DNA of 64,000 nt from Actinomadura opuntiae (GCF_030283205.1 NZ_JASNWF010000023.1:1-64000), one strand, 5' to 3'. Counted from the first letter of the stretch, positions 8,521 to 16,803 are shown. Made by a program: numbers and translations. Notes: generated by a model from the sequence alone, not told the origin.

Positions 8521-8537
8521 GTTCCGCTTAGCGAAAC
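8521..8537. promoter_or_regulatory. Palindromic operator candidate B
   Basis: The sequence GTTCCGCTTAGCGAAAC matches candidate A at 14 of 17 positions and is a near-perfect palindrome (consensus GTTCCGCTNAGCGGAAC). It lies 26 nt before the preferred CoA-transferase start. It would overlap the coding region if the longer start at 8516 were used, which favours the shorter start. Confidence 0.6.
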
Positions 8538-8563
8538 ATTCAGACCCGAAGGCGGTACCGCCC

Positions 8564-9751
8564 ATGCCCGACGCCCTGTCCGGAGTCCGCGTGCTCGACG
8601 CGGCCACGCTGTTCGCCGGGCCGCTGGCGGCGACGCTGCTCGCCGACTTCGGGGCCGAGGTGATCAAGATCGAGCACCCGAGGGGCGACCCGGTGCGCAG
8701 CCACGGCGCCCGCCGCGACGGCGTCGGGCTGTGGTGGAAGATGCTCGGCCGCAACAAGAAGGCGATCACCCTCTACCTCGGCTCCCCCGAGGGCCAGGAG
8801 CTCTTCCGCCGACTCGCCGCCGACGCCGACGTGGTGATCGAGAACTTCCGGCCCGGCACGCTGGAACGCTGGGGCCTCGGCCACGACGAGCTGAAGAAGA
8901 TCAACCCGCGGCTGGTGCTGGCCCGGGTCACCGGGTTCGGGCAGACCGGCCCGTACGCGCGGCGCCCCGGCTTCGGCACGCTCGCCGAGGCGATGAGCGG
9001 ATTCGCCGCGATCACCGGCGAGCCGGACGGGCCGCCGACCCTGCCGCCGTTCGGCCTCGCCGACGGGATCGCCGCGCTGACCACCGCGTTCGCGGTGATG
9101 ACCGCGCTGCGCGCGCGGGAGGCGACCGGCGAGGGCCAGGTCGTCGACCTGGCGATCATCGAGCCGATCCTGACGCTGCTCGGCCCGCAGATCATCACCT
9201 ACGACCAGCTCGGCGAGCTGCAGGCCCGCACCGGCAACAGGTCGCACAACAACGCGCCGCGCAACACCTACCGGACCCGCGACGGCGGCTGGGTCGCGAT
9301 CTCCACCAGCGCGCAGTCGATCGCCGAGCGGGTGATGCGGCTGGTCGGCCGGCCCGAGTTCATCGACGAGCCGTGGTTCGCCACCGGCTCCGAACGGGCC
9401 GAGCACGCCGACGAGCTGGACGAGGCCGTCGGCTCCTGGATCGCGCAGCGCGACCGCGACGACGTCGTGAAGGCGTTCGAGGACGCCGAGGCCGCCGTAG
9501 CCCCGATCTACACCGCCGCCGACGTCATGACCGACCCGCAGTTCGAGGCGCTCGGCACCATCGCCACCGTCCCCGACGACGAGCTCGGCCCGGTGAAGAT
9601 GCAGAACGTGCTGTTCCGGCTGTCGCAGACCCCCGGGCGCATCGACTCGGCCGGGCCGCCGCTCGGCGCGCACACCGCCGAGATCCTCGGCCGCTACGGG
9701 GTAGGCGAAGCGGAACTGGACGAACTGCGCGCCAAGGGGGTGGTCAAGTGA
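8564..9751 (+). CDS. CaiB/BaiF family CoA-transferase
   Basis: This 395-residue enzyme is a family III CoA-transferase, moving CoA between acids through an enzyme-bound aspartyl-CoA thioester. It begins with LSGVRVLDAATLFAGPLAATLLADFGAEVIKIE, cut here to the pattern VRVLDxxxxxAGPxxxxxLADxGAEVIKIE. It contains VIENFRPGTLERWGLG, and the catalytic aspartate is probably that in FGLADGIAAL. The ATG at 8564 has GAAGGCGG upstream and leaves the adjacent palindrome non-coding. It is the first gene of a four-gene operon with GTGA/ATGA overlaps throughout. In this context it probably activates the imported acid to its CoA thioester, feeding the CitE-like lyase encoded next. Confidence 0.88.
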   Translation: MPDALSGVRVLDAATLFAGPLAATLLADFGAEVIKIEHPRGDPVRSHGARRDGVGLWWKMLGRNKKAITLYLGSPEGQELFRRLAADADVVIENFRPGTLERWGLGHDELKKINPRLVLARVTGFGQTGPYARRPGFGTLAEAMSGFAAITGEPDGPPTLPPFGLADGIAALTTAFAVMTALRAREATGEGQVVDLAIIEPILTLLGPQIITYDQLGELQARTGNRSHNNAPRNTYRTRDGGWVAISTSAQSIAERVMRLVGRPEFIDEPWFATGSERAEHADELDEAVGSWIAQRDRDDVVKAFEDAEAAVAPIYTAADVMTDPQFEALGTIATVPDDELGPVKMQNVLFRLSQTPGRIDSAGPPLGAHTAEILGRYGVGEAELDELRAKGVVK

Positions 9752-10602
9752 CCGGGCCGGAGCACCCGCACCGGACCTGGCTGTACGTCCCCGGCGACCG
9801 TCCCGACCGGATCGGCAAGGCGCTCGACTCGGGCGCGGACGCGGTCATCCTCGATCTCGAGGACGCCGTCGCGCCCGACGCCAAGGAGCGGGCCCGCCGC
9901 ACGGTCACCGGCGTCCTCGCCGAGGGCCGCCCCGCCTACGTCCGGATCAACGCGCCCGGCACCCCGGACGGCGACGCCGACATCGGGCTGCTGGCGTCCG
10001 CGCCCGGCGCGCTCGCCGGAGTGCGCATCCCCAAGTGCGAGGACCCGGCCGGGCTGCGCCGCGTCGCCGACGCGCTCGGCGTGCCGGTTCTCCCCGTCCT
10101 GGAGTCGGCGCTCGGCGTGGAGAACGCCCTCGCCCTCGCCACCGCGCACCCGCTGGTCACCGGGATCTCGCTCGGCGAGGCGGACCTGTCGGCCGACCTG
10201 CGGGTCACCGGCGGCGACGCGCTGGCCTGGCCGCGCTCGCGGGTGGTCGTCGCCGCCCGCGCCGCCGGACTGCCGTCCCCGCCGCAGAGCGTGTGGACCG
10301 CCGTCCGCGACCTGGACGGCCTGCGCGCCGACACCGCGGCCGGGCACCGGGCCGGGTTCTTCGGCCGCTCGGTGATCCACCCCGCGCAGATCCCCGTCGT
10401 CCACGAGGCGTGCGCGCCCGACCCCGCCGACGTCGCCTGGGCGCGCGACCTCATGGACCAGCTCACCCGCCGCGACGGGACGGCCGCGTGGATCGACTCC
10501 GCCGGCCGGTTCGTGGACAAGGCGGTCGTCGAGCGCGCCTCCTGGATCCTCGCCGTCGCCGCGTCCGCCCACCGTCCCGAGAAGGAAGGCTCCCCGTCAT
10601 GA
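9748..10602 (+). CDS. HpcH/HpaI aldolase / citrate lyase beta-subunit (CitE)-like
   Basis: This 284-residue TIM-barrel lyase matches the CitE-like group that cleaves malyl-, citramalyl- or hydroxymethylglutaryl-type CoA thioesters. Key segments are TWLYVPGDRPDRIGKAL, AVILDLEDAVAPDAKERAR, the substrate-contacting YVRINAPG, the metal-ligand glutamate in VLESALGVENA, and the acidic residues of GISLGEADLSADL. The C-terminal GFFGRSVIHPAQIPVV is also typical. Start is GTG at 9748, overlapping the CoA-transferase stop. No lyase alpha or acyl-carrier subunit is nearby, so it is a stand-alone type. A CoA-transferase followed by such a lyase is the logic of itaconate or citramalate breakdown, but the actual substrate is not shown. 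Confidence 0.82.
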   Translation: MTGPEHPHRTWLYVPGDRPDRIGKALDSGADAVILDLEDAVAPDAKERARRTVTGVLAEGRPAYVRINAPGTPDGDADIGLLASAPGALAGVRIPKCEDPAGLRRVADALGVPVLPVLESALGVENALALATAHPLVTGISLGEADLSADLRVTGGDALAWPRSRVVVAARAAGLPSPPQSVWTAVRDLDGLRADTAAGHRAGFFGRSVIHPAQIPVVHEACAPDPADVAWARDLMDQLTRRDGTAAWIDSAGRFVDKAVVERASWILAVAASAHRPEKEGSPS

Positions 10603-11417
10603 CCACCCAGGATCCGCTGCTCGCGGCGGTCGCCCGCGGCGTCCGGCTGATCGAGCTGGGCCAGCCGTTCTTCACCGGCATGCCCTGCTCCCCCAACCAC
10701 CCCGGGTTCCGGATGACGCTGATCCGCCGGCACGGCGACATGGAGCGCCCGGACGGCGGGTCGGCCGCCAACGAGATCATCGTGACCGGCGGGCACGTCG
10801 GCACCCACATCGACGCGCTCTCGCACGTCAGCCACGACGGCGAGCTGCACGGCGGGATCGACGCCGCCGAGGCGCAGCGCGGCGGGGCGTTCACCAGCCA
10901 CGGCGCCGAGAACCTGCCGGGCCTGCTGCGCCGCGGCGTGCTGCTGGACGTCGCCGCCGTGCACGACGTCGCCACGCTGCCGCCCGGCTACGGGGTGACC
11001 GCCGAGGACCTGGAGCTGGCCGCGAAGCGGGCCGGGGCCGAGCCCGGCGAGGGCGACGTCGCCCTGGTCCGCACCGGGTGGTCGCGCAACTTCGGCGACA
11101 CCACCGCCTACCTGGGCAAGGAGACGGGCGTGCCGGGCGCGACGCCGGACGCGGCCCGCTGGCTCGCCGACCGGGGGATCGTCGCGACCGGCGCCGACAC
11201 CACCGCCTACGAGCAGATCCCGGCGGGCGCGGGGCACGCGGTGCTGCCCGTCCACCGGATCCTGCTGGTCGAGTCGGGGATCTTCATCATGGAGCACCTG
11301 AACCTGGAGGCGCTCGCCGAGTCCGGGCTGCACGAGTTCGCGTTCCTGCTCGCCCCGCTGCGGATCACGGGCGGCACCGGCTCGCCCGTCCGGCCGCTCG
11401 CGGCGGTGTCGGCATGA
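10599..11417 (+). CDS. Cyclase family protein (metal-dependent hydrolase, kynurenine formamidase-like)
   Basis: This 272-residue protein belongs to the cyclase family, which includes kynurenine formamidase and isatin hydrolase. The metal-binding motif is GGHVGTHIDALSH (HxGTHxD). Later conserved parts are DVALVRTGWSRNFGD, GADTTAYEQIP and the C-terminal FIMEHLNLEALAESG. Start is ATG at 10599, in an ATGA overlap with the CitE-like gene. It probably opens a lactone, cyclic imide or amide in the pathway. The family is too broad to name a substrate. Confidence 0.85.
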   Translation: MTTQDPLLAAVARGVRLIELGQPFFTGMPCSPNHPGFRMTLIRRHGDMERPDGGSAANEIIVTGGHVGTHIDALSHVSHDGELHGGIDAAEAQRGGAFTSHGAENLPGLLRRGVLLDVAAVHDVATLPPGYGVTAEDLELAAKRAGAEPGEGDVALVRTGWSRNFGDTTAYLGKETGVPGATPDAARWLADRGIVATGADTTAYEQIPAGAGHAVLPVHRILLVESGIFIMEHLNLEALAESGLHEFAFLLAPLRITGGTGSPVRPLAAVSA

Positions 11418-12817
11418 CCGCGCCCACTCCCGTACAGCGGCTCGCCGCGCTCGCCGAATCGGTCCGCGCGGACGGGCTGCCGGCCGACCTGCGCGCGGAC
11501 GCCGCCCGCCGCGTCCTGGACGCCCTCGGCAACAGCCTCGGCGCGACCGGCGAGGCACCGGCCCGCGCGGTCGGGGACCTGGTCGCCGAATGGGGCGGCG
11601 CGGGGCGCGCCACCGCGATCGGCACCGGCACCCGGCTCCCCGAACCCAGCGCCGCCCTGCTCAACGGCACCCTCGCCCACTCGCTGGACTTCGACGACAC
11701 CCACCTGCCGTCGGTGCTGCACCCGTCGGCGTCGGTCGTGCCCGCCGCGCTCGCCGTCGCCGAAGCGCGCGGTGCGACCGGAGCGGCCCTGCTGGACGCG
11801 GTGGGCGTCGGCGTGGAGATCACCGTTCGGCTCGGCATGGCCGGCTACGACAGCGCGCTCGGCAACTCGGTGTTCTTCGAGCGCGGCCAGCACGCCACCG
11901 CGATCTGCGGCGCCGTCGGTGCGGCGGCGGCCGCCGCGATGCTGTCCGGCCTGGACGCGGGCGGGATCGCGCACGCGATGGGCATCGCCGCCAGCATGGG
12001 CTCCGGCATCCTGGAGGCCAACCGGACCGGCGGCACCGTCAAGCGGATCCACTGCGGCTGGGCCGCGCACGCCGCCGTCACCGCCGCCGGCCTCGCCCGC
12101 ACCGGCATCACCGGCCCGCCGACCGTGTTCGAGGGACGGTTCGGCTTCCTCCAGGCGTGGTGCGGCGACCAGGTCGACCTCGACGCGCTCACCGACCGGC
12201 TCGGCGAGCACTGGGAGCTCCCCGGGATCTTCTTCAAGCCGTACCCGTGCAACCACTTCACGCACGCGGGCATCGACGCCGCGCTGCGGCTCCGCGCGCG
12301 CGGGCTCGACCCGTCCGACATCGAAAGCATCGAGCTGGGTGCACCCACGGCCGTCCTGCGGACGATCGGCGAGCCCCGCGAGGACAAGGTCCGGCCCAAG
12401 TCGGGGTACCACGCCGCGTTCTCCGGGCCGTACACGGTCGCGGCGGCGCTGCTGGGCGGCGGCGGGCTCGGCGTCTTCCACGAGGACTTCACCGACGAGG
12501 CCGCCGCGAATCCGGAACGGCTCGCGCTGGCGGCCAAGGTCCGGTGCGTGCCGGACGCCCGCTGCGACGAGATCTTCCCGCACCAGTTCCCGGCCGTCCT
12601 GCGCGTGACGACCCGCGACGGGTCCGTCCTGGAGGAGCGCGTGGACGCCAATCGCGGCGGACCCGGCAACCCCCTGTCGGCGGAGGAGCTGGCGACCAAG
12701 TTCCGCCTCAACGCCGCCCGCCGCGTCACCCCGGCCCAGGCCGACCAGATCACCGACCTGACCTACGCCCTCGCCGACGCCGACGACCTGAGTCCCCTCA
12801 CCGCCCTCCTCGCCTGA
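11414..12817 (+). CDS. MmgE/PrpD family protein, copy 2
   Basis: This 467-residue protein is a second, divergent MmgE/PrpD enzyme. It has the typical AHSLDFDDTHLPSVLHPSAS near residue 95, GTVKRIHCGWAAHAAV, and the active-site segment FFKPYPCNHFTHAGIDAAL. The start ATG at 11414 overlaps the cyclase stop. It ends the rightward operon and is followed by a strong hairpin. The His-Pro-Ser segment and lysine/histidine pair are those expected for dehydratase or decarboxylase chemistry on a tricarboxylate-like substrate. Having two distinct family members in facing operons suggests two dehydration or decarboxylation steps. Confidence 0.87.
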   Translation: MTAPTPVQRLAALAESVRADGLPADLRADAARRVLDALGNSLGATGEAPARAVGDLVAEWGGAGRATAIGTGTRLPEPSAALLNGTLAHSLDFDDTHLPSVLHPSASVVPAALAVAEARGATGAALLDAVGVGVEITVRLGMAGYDSALGNSVFFERGQHATAICGAVGAAAAAAMLSGLDAGGIAHAMGIAASMGSGILEANRTGGTVKRIHCGWAAHAAVTAAGLARTGITGPPTVFEGRFGFLQAWCGDQVDLDALTDRLGEHWELPGIFFKPYPCNHFTHAGIDAALRLRARGLDPSDIESIELGAPTAVLRTIGEPREDKVRPKSGYHAAFSGPYTVAAALLGGGGLGVFHEDFTDEAAANPERLALAAKVRCVPDARCDEIFPHQFPAVLRVTTRDGSVLEERVDANRGGPGNPLSAEELATKFRLNAARRVTPAQADQITDLTYALADADDLSPLTALLA

Positions 12818-12832
12818 CCGAACGACGTTCAC

Positions 12833-12882
12833 TTGCGGCGAGTCGTCGTTACGGCGGGCCTCATCACGACGACTCGCCGCAA
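12833..12882. terminator. Bidirectional terminator hairpin with perfect 17-bp arms
   Basis: TTGCGGCGAGTCGTCGT at 12833-12849 is the exact reverse complement of 12866-12882, leaving a 16-nt loop. It lies between the convergent ends of the second MmgE/PrpD gene and the XRE-cupin gene. It has no U-tract, as is common in high-GC actinomycetes. Confidence 0.8.
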
Positions 12883-12890
12883 CTCAACGG

Positions 12891-13445
12891 TCAGGTGTGC
12901 TCCATGACGAAGATCGCGGTGGTGCCGGGGGCCAGGGCGCGGAAGACGTGGGGGGCGTCGCCGGGGTAGGCGACGTAGTCGCCCGGGGCCAGTTCGACGG
13001 GGTCGTCCTGCGGACCGGCCAGGGCGCGGCCGGTGCTCAGGATCACGTGCTCGGTGGTGCCGGGCATGTGCGGGTCGGACAGGTGCGGCTCGCCGGGCTC
13101 GGCCGCGACGCGGTAGACGTCGCGGCGGGCGTTGGGCGGGCAGGACGCGAGCAGCGTCGCGGTGTAGTCCGCCTGCTCCGAACGGGTCGCGGGCCCCTCA
13201 CCGGCGCGGACGACCCGCACGCCCGCCCGCGGCGGGTCGACCAGCCGGCTGAACGGCACGTCGAGCGCCGCGCCGAGCGACCACAGCGTCTCCACGCTCG
13301 GGTTCCCGGTGCCCGCCTCCAGCTGGGACAGCGTCGACTTGGCGAGGCCCGCGCGCCGGGCCAGCTCGGTCTGGGACAGCCCGGCGCGCGCCCGCTCCCG
13401 CCGGATCGACGCGGCGATCTGCGCGATCAGGTCGGCGTTGCCCAT
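12891..13445 (-). CDS. XRE-family transcriptional regulator with C-terminal cupin domain
   Basis: This 184-residue protein has an N-terminal helix-turn-helix (residues about 10-65: RRERARAGLSQTELARRAG, then STLSQLEAGTGNPSVETLW). A C-terminal cupin barrel follows, with ELAPGDYVAYPGDAPHVFRAL. This layout is typical of small-molecule-responsive regulators of amino acid, polyamine or acid catabolism. Start is ATG at 13445 with GGAG about 8 nt upstream. It is divergent from the second racemase and probably controls that gene and perhaps the catabolic operons. It has no obvious link to the IclR-like palindromes. Confidence 0.9.
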   Translation of the reverse strand: MGNADLIAQIAASIRRERARAGLSQTELARRAGLAKSTLSQLEAGTGNPSVETLWSLGAALDVPFSRLVDPPRAGVRVVRAGEGPATRSEQADYTATLLASCPPNARRDVYRVAAEPGEPHLSDPHMPGTTEHVILSTGRALAGPQDDPVELAPGDYVAYPGDAPHVFRALAPGTTAIFVMEHT

Positions 13446-13544
13446 GTGTTCGCTCCAGACGTCCGGATGTTCTGTTTGACGAACGCGACTGCCCTGGCGT
13501 TCACTGTACTGGACGGTCGTTCGCTACACCGGACAGGAGTGAGC

Positions 13545-14276
13545 ATGGAGCATCTCGGCATCCTCGCCCACAGCGCGGAGGGCGCCGCGCTGTGCTTCCG
13601 CGCCTTCTGCCAGGAGGGCTTCCGCGAGCTGGGCCCCGACGACCATCCCGACGTCACGCTCGACCTGATCGCGCTGGCCCGCAGCATGCCGGCGTGGGAC
13701 GCGGGCGACCACGACGCGGTCCGCGCGATCCTCGCCGAGAGCGTCCGGCGGCTCGCCGCCGCCGGGGCGACGTTCTTCGCCTGCCCGGACAACACCGCGC
13801 ACATGGCGCTGGAGCGTCCCGGCGACGACCTGGCGCTGCCCGGCCTGCACATCGCCCAGGTCGTCGCCGGACGGGCCGCCCGCGACGGACGGCGCCGCGT
13901 CGGCGTCCTCGGCACCCGCTACACCATGGACGGCCCCGTCTACCCTCGCGAACTCGCCGCGCGCGGCATCGAGGCGGTGGTCCCGGACGCCGCCGACCGC
14001 GCCCGCGTCCACGAGATCATCTTCGCGGAGCTGGTGAACGGCGTCGTCACCGAGGAGTCGCGCCGCGAGTACGTGCGGATCATCGAGCGGCTCGCCGGGC
14101 GCGGCTGCGACGCCGTCGCCCTGGTCTGCACGGAGATCCCGCTGCTGGTCACGCCGGAGGTCTCGCCGCTGCCGACGCTGGACTCGACGCGGCTGCTCGC
14201 CCGCGCCGCGTTCGAGGCGGCCGCCGGGCGCGCTCCCCTGCCGTCCTGGCGCGGCGGGCCGGCCGTCACCGCCTGA
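13545..14276 (+). CDS. Aspartate/glutamate racemase family protein, copy 2
   Basis: This 243-residue protein resembles aspartate racemase (YgeA-like). The first catalytic cysteine is in FFACPDNTAHMA, the second in AVALVCTEIPLLV, and the conserved RRVGVLGTRYTMDGPVY lies between them. Start is ATG at 13545 with AGGAG about 6 nt upstream. It is divergent from the XRE-cupin regulator, the usual neighbour relationship of a regulator and its target. It differs clearly from the racemase-like gene at 1571-2206 and probably has a different substrate. Its 3-prime end overlaps the convergent amidohydrolase gene by 11 nt. Confidence 0.83.
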   Translation: MEHLGILAHSAEGAALCFRAFCQEGFRELGPDDHPDVTLDLIALARSMPAWDAGDHDAVRAILAESVRRLAAAGATFFACPDNTAHMALERPGDDLALPGLHIAQVVAGRAARDGRRRVGVLGTRYTMDGPVYPRELAARGIEAVVPDAADRARVHEIIFAELVNGVVTEESRREYVRIIERLAGRGCDAVALVCTEIPLLVTPEVSPLPTLDSTRLLARAAFEAAAGRAPLPSWRGGPAVTA

Positions 14277-15360
14277 GGCGGCGGGCCAGCGCCGGGAACA
14301 GCCGCAGGGCGTTCTCGCGGTTCACGGCGGCGCGCGCCCGCCGGTCCAGGGACGGGTCGCGGTCGAGCAGCGCCGTCGTCCGGTCCACCTCGGGACGGGC
14401 GACCTGCGGCCAGTCGGTGCCGAAGAGCAGGCGCCCGGCGCCCGCGGCGGCCAGCAGGGACGGCGTCGCGTACGGCGACATCGGCATGGCGGTGTCGTAG
14501 TAGAAGCGCCGCACCGCCCGCCGGAACGCCGCCGGGCTCGGCCCCTCGCCCTGCCGGCCCGCGTGCTCGACGCGTCCGCCCAGGTAGGGCAGGAAACCGC
14601 CCGCGTGGGAGAGGATCACCGACAGGTGCCGGTACCGGTCGAGCGTCCCCGCGCCGACGAGGCTGAGGGCGGTGCGGGTCGTGTCGAGCATGAAGTCGGC
14701 GATCCACTCCTCGACGCCCGGGACAGGACGCGCGTCCGCGAGCCCGGCGGGATGGACGAACGCGACCGCGCGGCGCCGGTCCAGCTCGGCGAACAGCGGG
14801 TCGAACGCGGGCTCGCCCAGGTAGCGACCGCCCGCGTTGGCCATCAGCAGGACCCCGTCGGCGCCCAGCTCGTCCAGCGCGTACGCCGCCTCCGCGATCG
14901 CCACGTCGACGTGCAGGAGCGGCAAGTAGGCGAAGAACCCGAACCGGGACGGGTGGTCGCGCACGAGGCCGGTCAGCGACTCGTTGAACACGCGCGTCCC
15001 CGAGGCGGCGAGCCTCCGGTCGCGGAAGAGCTCGGGCGGCGCGGGCGCCGACGCGACGCCGGCGGCGATGCCCAGGTCGTCCATGGTGTCGAGGGTCCGG
15101 TTCAGGTCCCACCGGCCCCAGTTGGGGCCGCCTTCGCGCGGCAGCAGGCCGTGGTCGACGGCCCACTTCCTCATGTCGGGCGGGAGCGCGTGGTGGTGGG
15201 TGTCGATCCGTCCCGTCCGCGGGCCGCCGCCTTCGGGACGGGCCGCGGCCGCGCCCGTCCCCAGCCCGGTGGCGGCGGCCGCCGTCGCCACCGCCGCGGC
15301 CGTCATCACCCGCCGCCGGCTCGGGCCGCCGGCCGTTCTCTCGTCGTCCTCGGCGCGCAT
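14266..15360 (-). CDS. Exported amidohydrolase (amidohydrolase_2 / ACMSD-like)
   Basis: This 364-residue metal-dependent hydrolase or decarboxylase carries a twin-arginine-type signal (PSRRRVMTAAAVATAAA, then a small-residue region ending AAAA). The mature enzyme starts with the metal motif RIDTHHHALPPDM. It contains AVAFVHPAGLADA, the histidine in LSVILSHAGGFLPYL, and the aspartate in LLFGTDWPQVARPEV, all expected of the ACMSD/gamma-resorcylate decarboxylase branch. Start is ATG at 15360 with GAGGAG upstream. It is divergent from the MarR gene and probably shares its operator. Tat export suggests folding with metal in the cytoplasm before secretion. Confidence 0.85.
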   Translation of the reverse strand: MRAEDDERTAGGPSRRRVMTAAAVATAAAATGLGTGAAAARPEGGGPRTGRIDTHHHALPPDMRKWAVDHGLLPREGGPNWGRWDLNRTLDTMDDLGIAAGVASAPAPPELFRDRRLAASGTRVFNESLTGLVRDHPSRFGFFAYLPLLHVDVAIAEAAYALDELGADGVLLMANAGGRYLGEPAFDPLFAELDRRRAVAFVHPAGLADARPVPGVEEWIADFMLDTTRTALSLVGAGTLDRYRHLSVILSHAGGFLPYLGGRVEHAGRQGEGPSPAAFRRAVRRFYYDTAMPMSPYATPSLLAAAGAGRLLFGTDWPQVARPEVDRTTALLDRDPSLDRRARAAVNRENALRLFPALARRLRR

Positions 15361-15400
15361 GCGCGTCTCCTCACTCTCGCCGAAGCCGCCCGAATAGGAG

Positions 15401-15446
15401 TATATGAGAATGTCTCGACTGAGACTATATCGACAGAGCCTAAAAT
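15401..15446. promoter_or_regulatory. MarR-type operator overlapping a leaderless promoter
   Basis: A short dyad GTCTC-GACT-GAGAC (15412-15425) is flanked on both sides by TATAT (15401-15405 and 15426-15430). This is an AT-rich island between the divergent amidohydrolase and MarR genes. A -10-like TAAAAT at 15441-15446 lies 6 nt before the GTG of the MarR gene, so transcription probably starts at the start codon. The dyad covers the expected -35 position, suggesting autorepression. Confidence 0.55.
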
Positions 15447-15452
15447 CGGGGC

Positions 15453-15947
15453 GTGGAGACCGAACCCGCGAACCCGGCCGTGCTCGGCGACCCCCGGACC
15501 GACGACGCCGCGCTGGGCTTCCTGCTCGCCTCGGCGCACCGGGCCGCCCGCTCCGCCCTGGGCGGCGAGCTGCGGCCGCTCGGGATCGAGACCAGGCACC
15601 AGGCCGTGCTGGCCGCGCTCGACCGGCTCGGGCCGACCAGCCAGCGGCGCCTCGGCGCGCTGCTCGGCCTGGACAAGTCCGCCGTCGTCCGGATCATGGA
15701 CGAGCTGGAGCGCCTGGGCCTGGCGGTGCGCAACCGCGACGCCCGCGACCGCCGCGCCTACGCGATCGAGCTGACCGCCGAGGGGCGGCGCCGCGCCCGG
15801 GCGTCCGCGGAGACGACCGCGGCCGTGGGCGCCCGCCTCTTCGGCGGGATCGCCCCCGGCGACCGCGCCCGGCTGGTCGGGCTCCTCGCCGGCATCGTCG
15901 ACCGCGCGGCCGACATTTCGACCGGCGGCGAAACGAACCCCGCCTAG
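15453..15947 (+). CDS. MarR-family transcriptional regulator
   Basis: This 164-residue protein has a winged helix-turn-helix with TSQRRLGALLGLDKSAVVRIMDELERLGLA and the wing NRDARDRRAYAIELTAEG (about residues 55-115). The start is GTG at 15453. No ribosome-binding site is visible, but a TAAAAT box lies 6 nt upstream, consistent with a leaderless transcript. It precedes the short P450 gene by 10 nt and faces the amidohydrolase gene, so both are likely targets. Confidence 0.9.
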   Translation: METEPANPAVLGDPRTDDAALGFLLASAHRAARSALGGELRPLGIETRHQAVLAALDRLGPTSQRRLGALLGLDKSAVVRIMDELERLGLAVRNRDARDRRAYAIELTAEGRRRARASAETTAAVGARLFGGIAPGDRARLVGLLAGIVDRAADISTGGETNPA

Positions 15948-15957
15948 ATTCGGGGGC

Positions 15958-16803
15958 ATGGCGAACACAGACCTGACCATCACCCGGCACGCCGAGGCCG
16001 GCGCCGTCCTCGCCGACGAGCGCTTCGTCGTCCCCGTGGTGGAAGGCGGGACGCCGCCGGGCTCGCTGGCCTGGCTGCGCGGCGCCGTCTGCCGGTTCAG
16101 TGAGGGCGCCGAGCACGAGCGGCGGCTGGGCGTCGTGGCGAAGGCACTGGACGAGCTCGACGCGGCCGACCTGCGGCGGCGCGCCCGCGAGCGCGTGCTG
16201 GCCGGAGCGGACCCCGAGTCGGCACCGATCGCGGCCCTGGGCGAGGCGCTCGGCGTCAGCGACCTGGACGCGCTGGTCGACACGGTGCCGCTCGCCTCGT
16301 CCGGTTACCTGACCGGCGCCGGCCGGGACGGCGCGGACGCGGCCGTGGCGACCCTGGCCCGGCTGCTCGGGCCCGGGACGGACGAGGAGGTCGCCAACCG
16401 GATCGCCGTCTTCACCCAGGCGTGCGACGCGACCGCCGCGCTGATCCGCAACGTGCTGCCGCTGTCACGGCGGCCCGAGGCGCGCGGATGCTCGATCGAG
16501 GCCGTCATCGCCGAGACGCTGCGCTACGACCCGCCCATCCCGGCCATGCGCCGCGTCGCCCGCGAGGAGGTCGACTTCCAGGGGCGGCGGATCGCCGAGG
16601 GGACGACCGTGACGCTCGACCTGCGGGCGGCCAACCGGGACCCGGCGGTGTTCAGCGAGCCGGACCGTTTCGACCCCGCGCGCAGGGAACCTCCCCATCT
16701 GACCTTCGGGGCCGGGCGGCGGCCCTGCCCCGGCGCGGACCACGCCGTGCAGCTGACGTCCGGCGTGGTCGAGGCCCTCAACGAACTGGAGGCGGCCCGA
16801 TGA
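15958..16803 (+). CDS. Miniature cytochrome P450 (281 residues)
   Basis: This protein carries the C-terminal landmarks of a P450 in a chain of only 281 residues, against about 400 for bacterial P450s. The ExxR motif is in VIAETLRYDPPIPAMRRVA, and the heme-cysteine loop is LTFGAGRRPCPGADHAV. An I-helix-like FTQACDATAALIRN lies about 60 residues before the ExxR region. The shortfall is in the N-terminal half, where the B-to-H helices are compressed. Start is ATG at 15958. A TAGATT box overlapping the MarR stop lies 7 nt before it, so it may have its own leaderless promoter. It overlaps the isocitrate-lyase-like gene (ATGA). It could be a catalytic short P450 or a heme-binding sensor; oxygen-activating residues such as the acid-alcohol pair are only partly recognisable. 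Confidence 0.7.
   Translation: MANTDLTITRHAEAGAVLADERFVVPVVEGGTPPGSLAWLRGAVCRFSEGAEHERRLGVVAKALDELDAADLRRRARERVLAGADPESAPIAALGEALGVSDLDALVDTVPLASSGYLTGAGRDGADAAVATLARLLGPGTDEEVANRIAVFTQACDATAALIRNVLPLSRRPEARGCSIEAVIAETLRYDPPIPAMRRVAREEVDFQGRRIAEGTTVTLDLRAANRDPAVFSEPDRFDPARREPPHLTFGAGRRPCPGADHAVQLTSGVVEALNELEAAR

Larger units (their letters stand above)
8326..8563. promoter_or_regulatory. Divergent promoter region between the importer operon and the CoA-transferase operon
   Basis: This 238-bp region separates two head-to-head operons. It contains two closely related 17-bp palindromes, listed separately, one about 40 nt upstream of the binding-protein gene and one about 26 nt upstream of the CoA-transferase gene. 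No canonical -10/-35 pair stands out with confidence. The symmetric placement of the palindromes suggests one regulator controls both operons. Confidence 0.6.
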
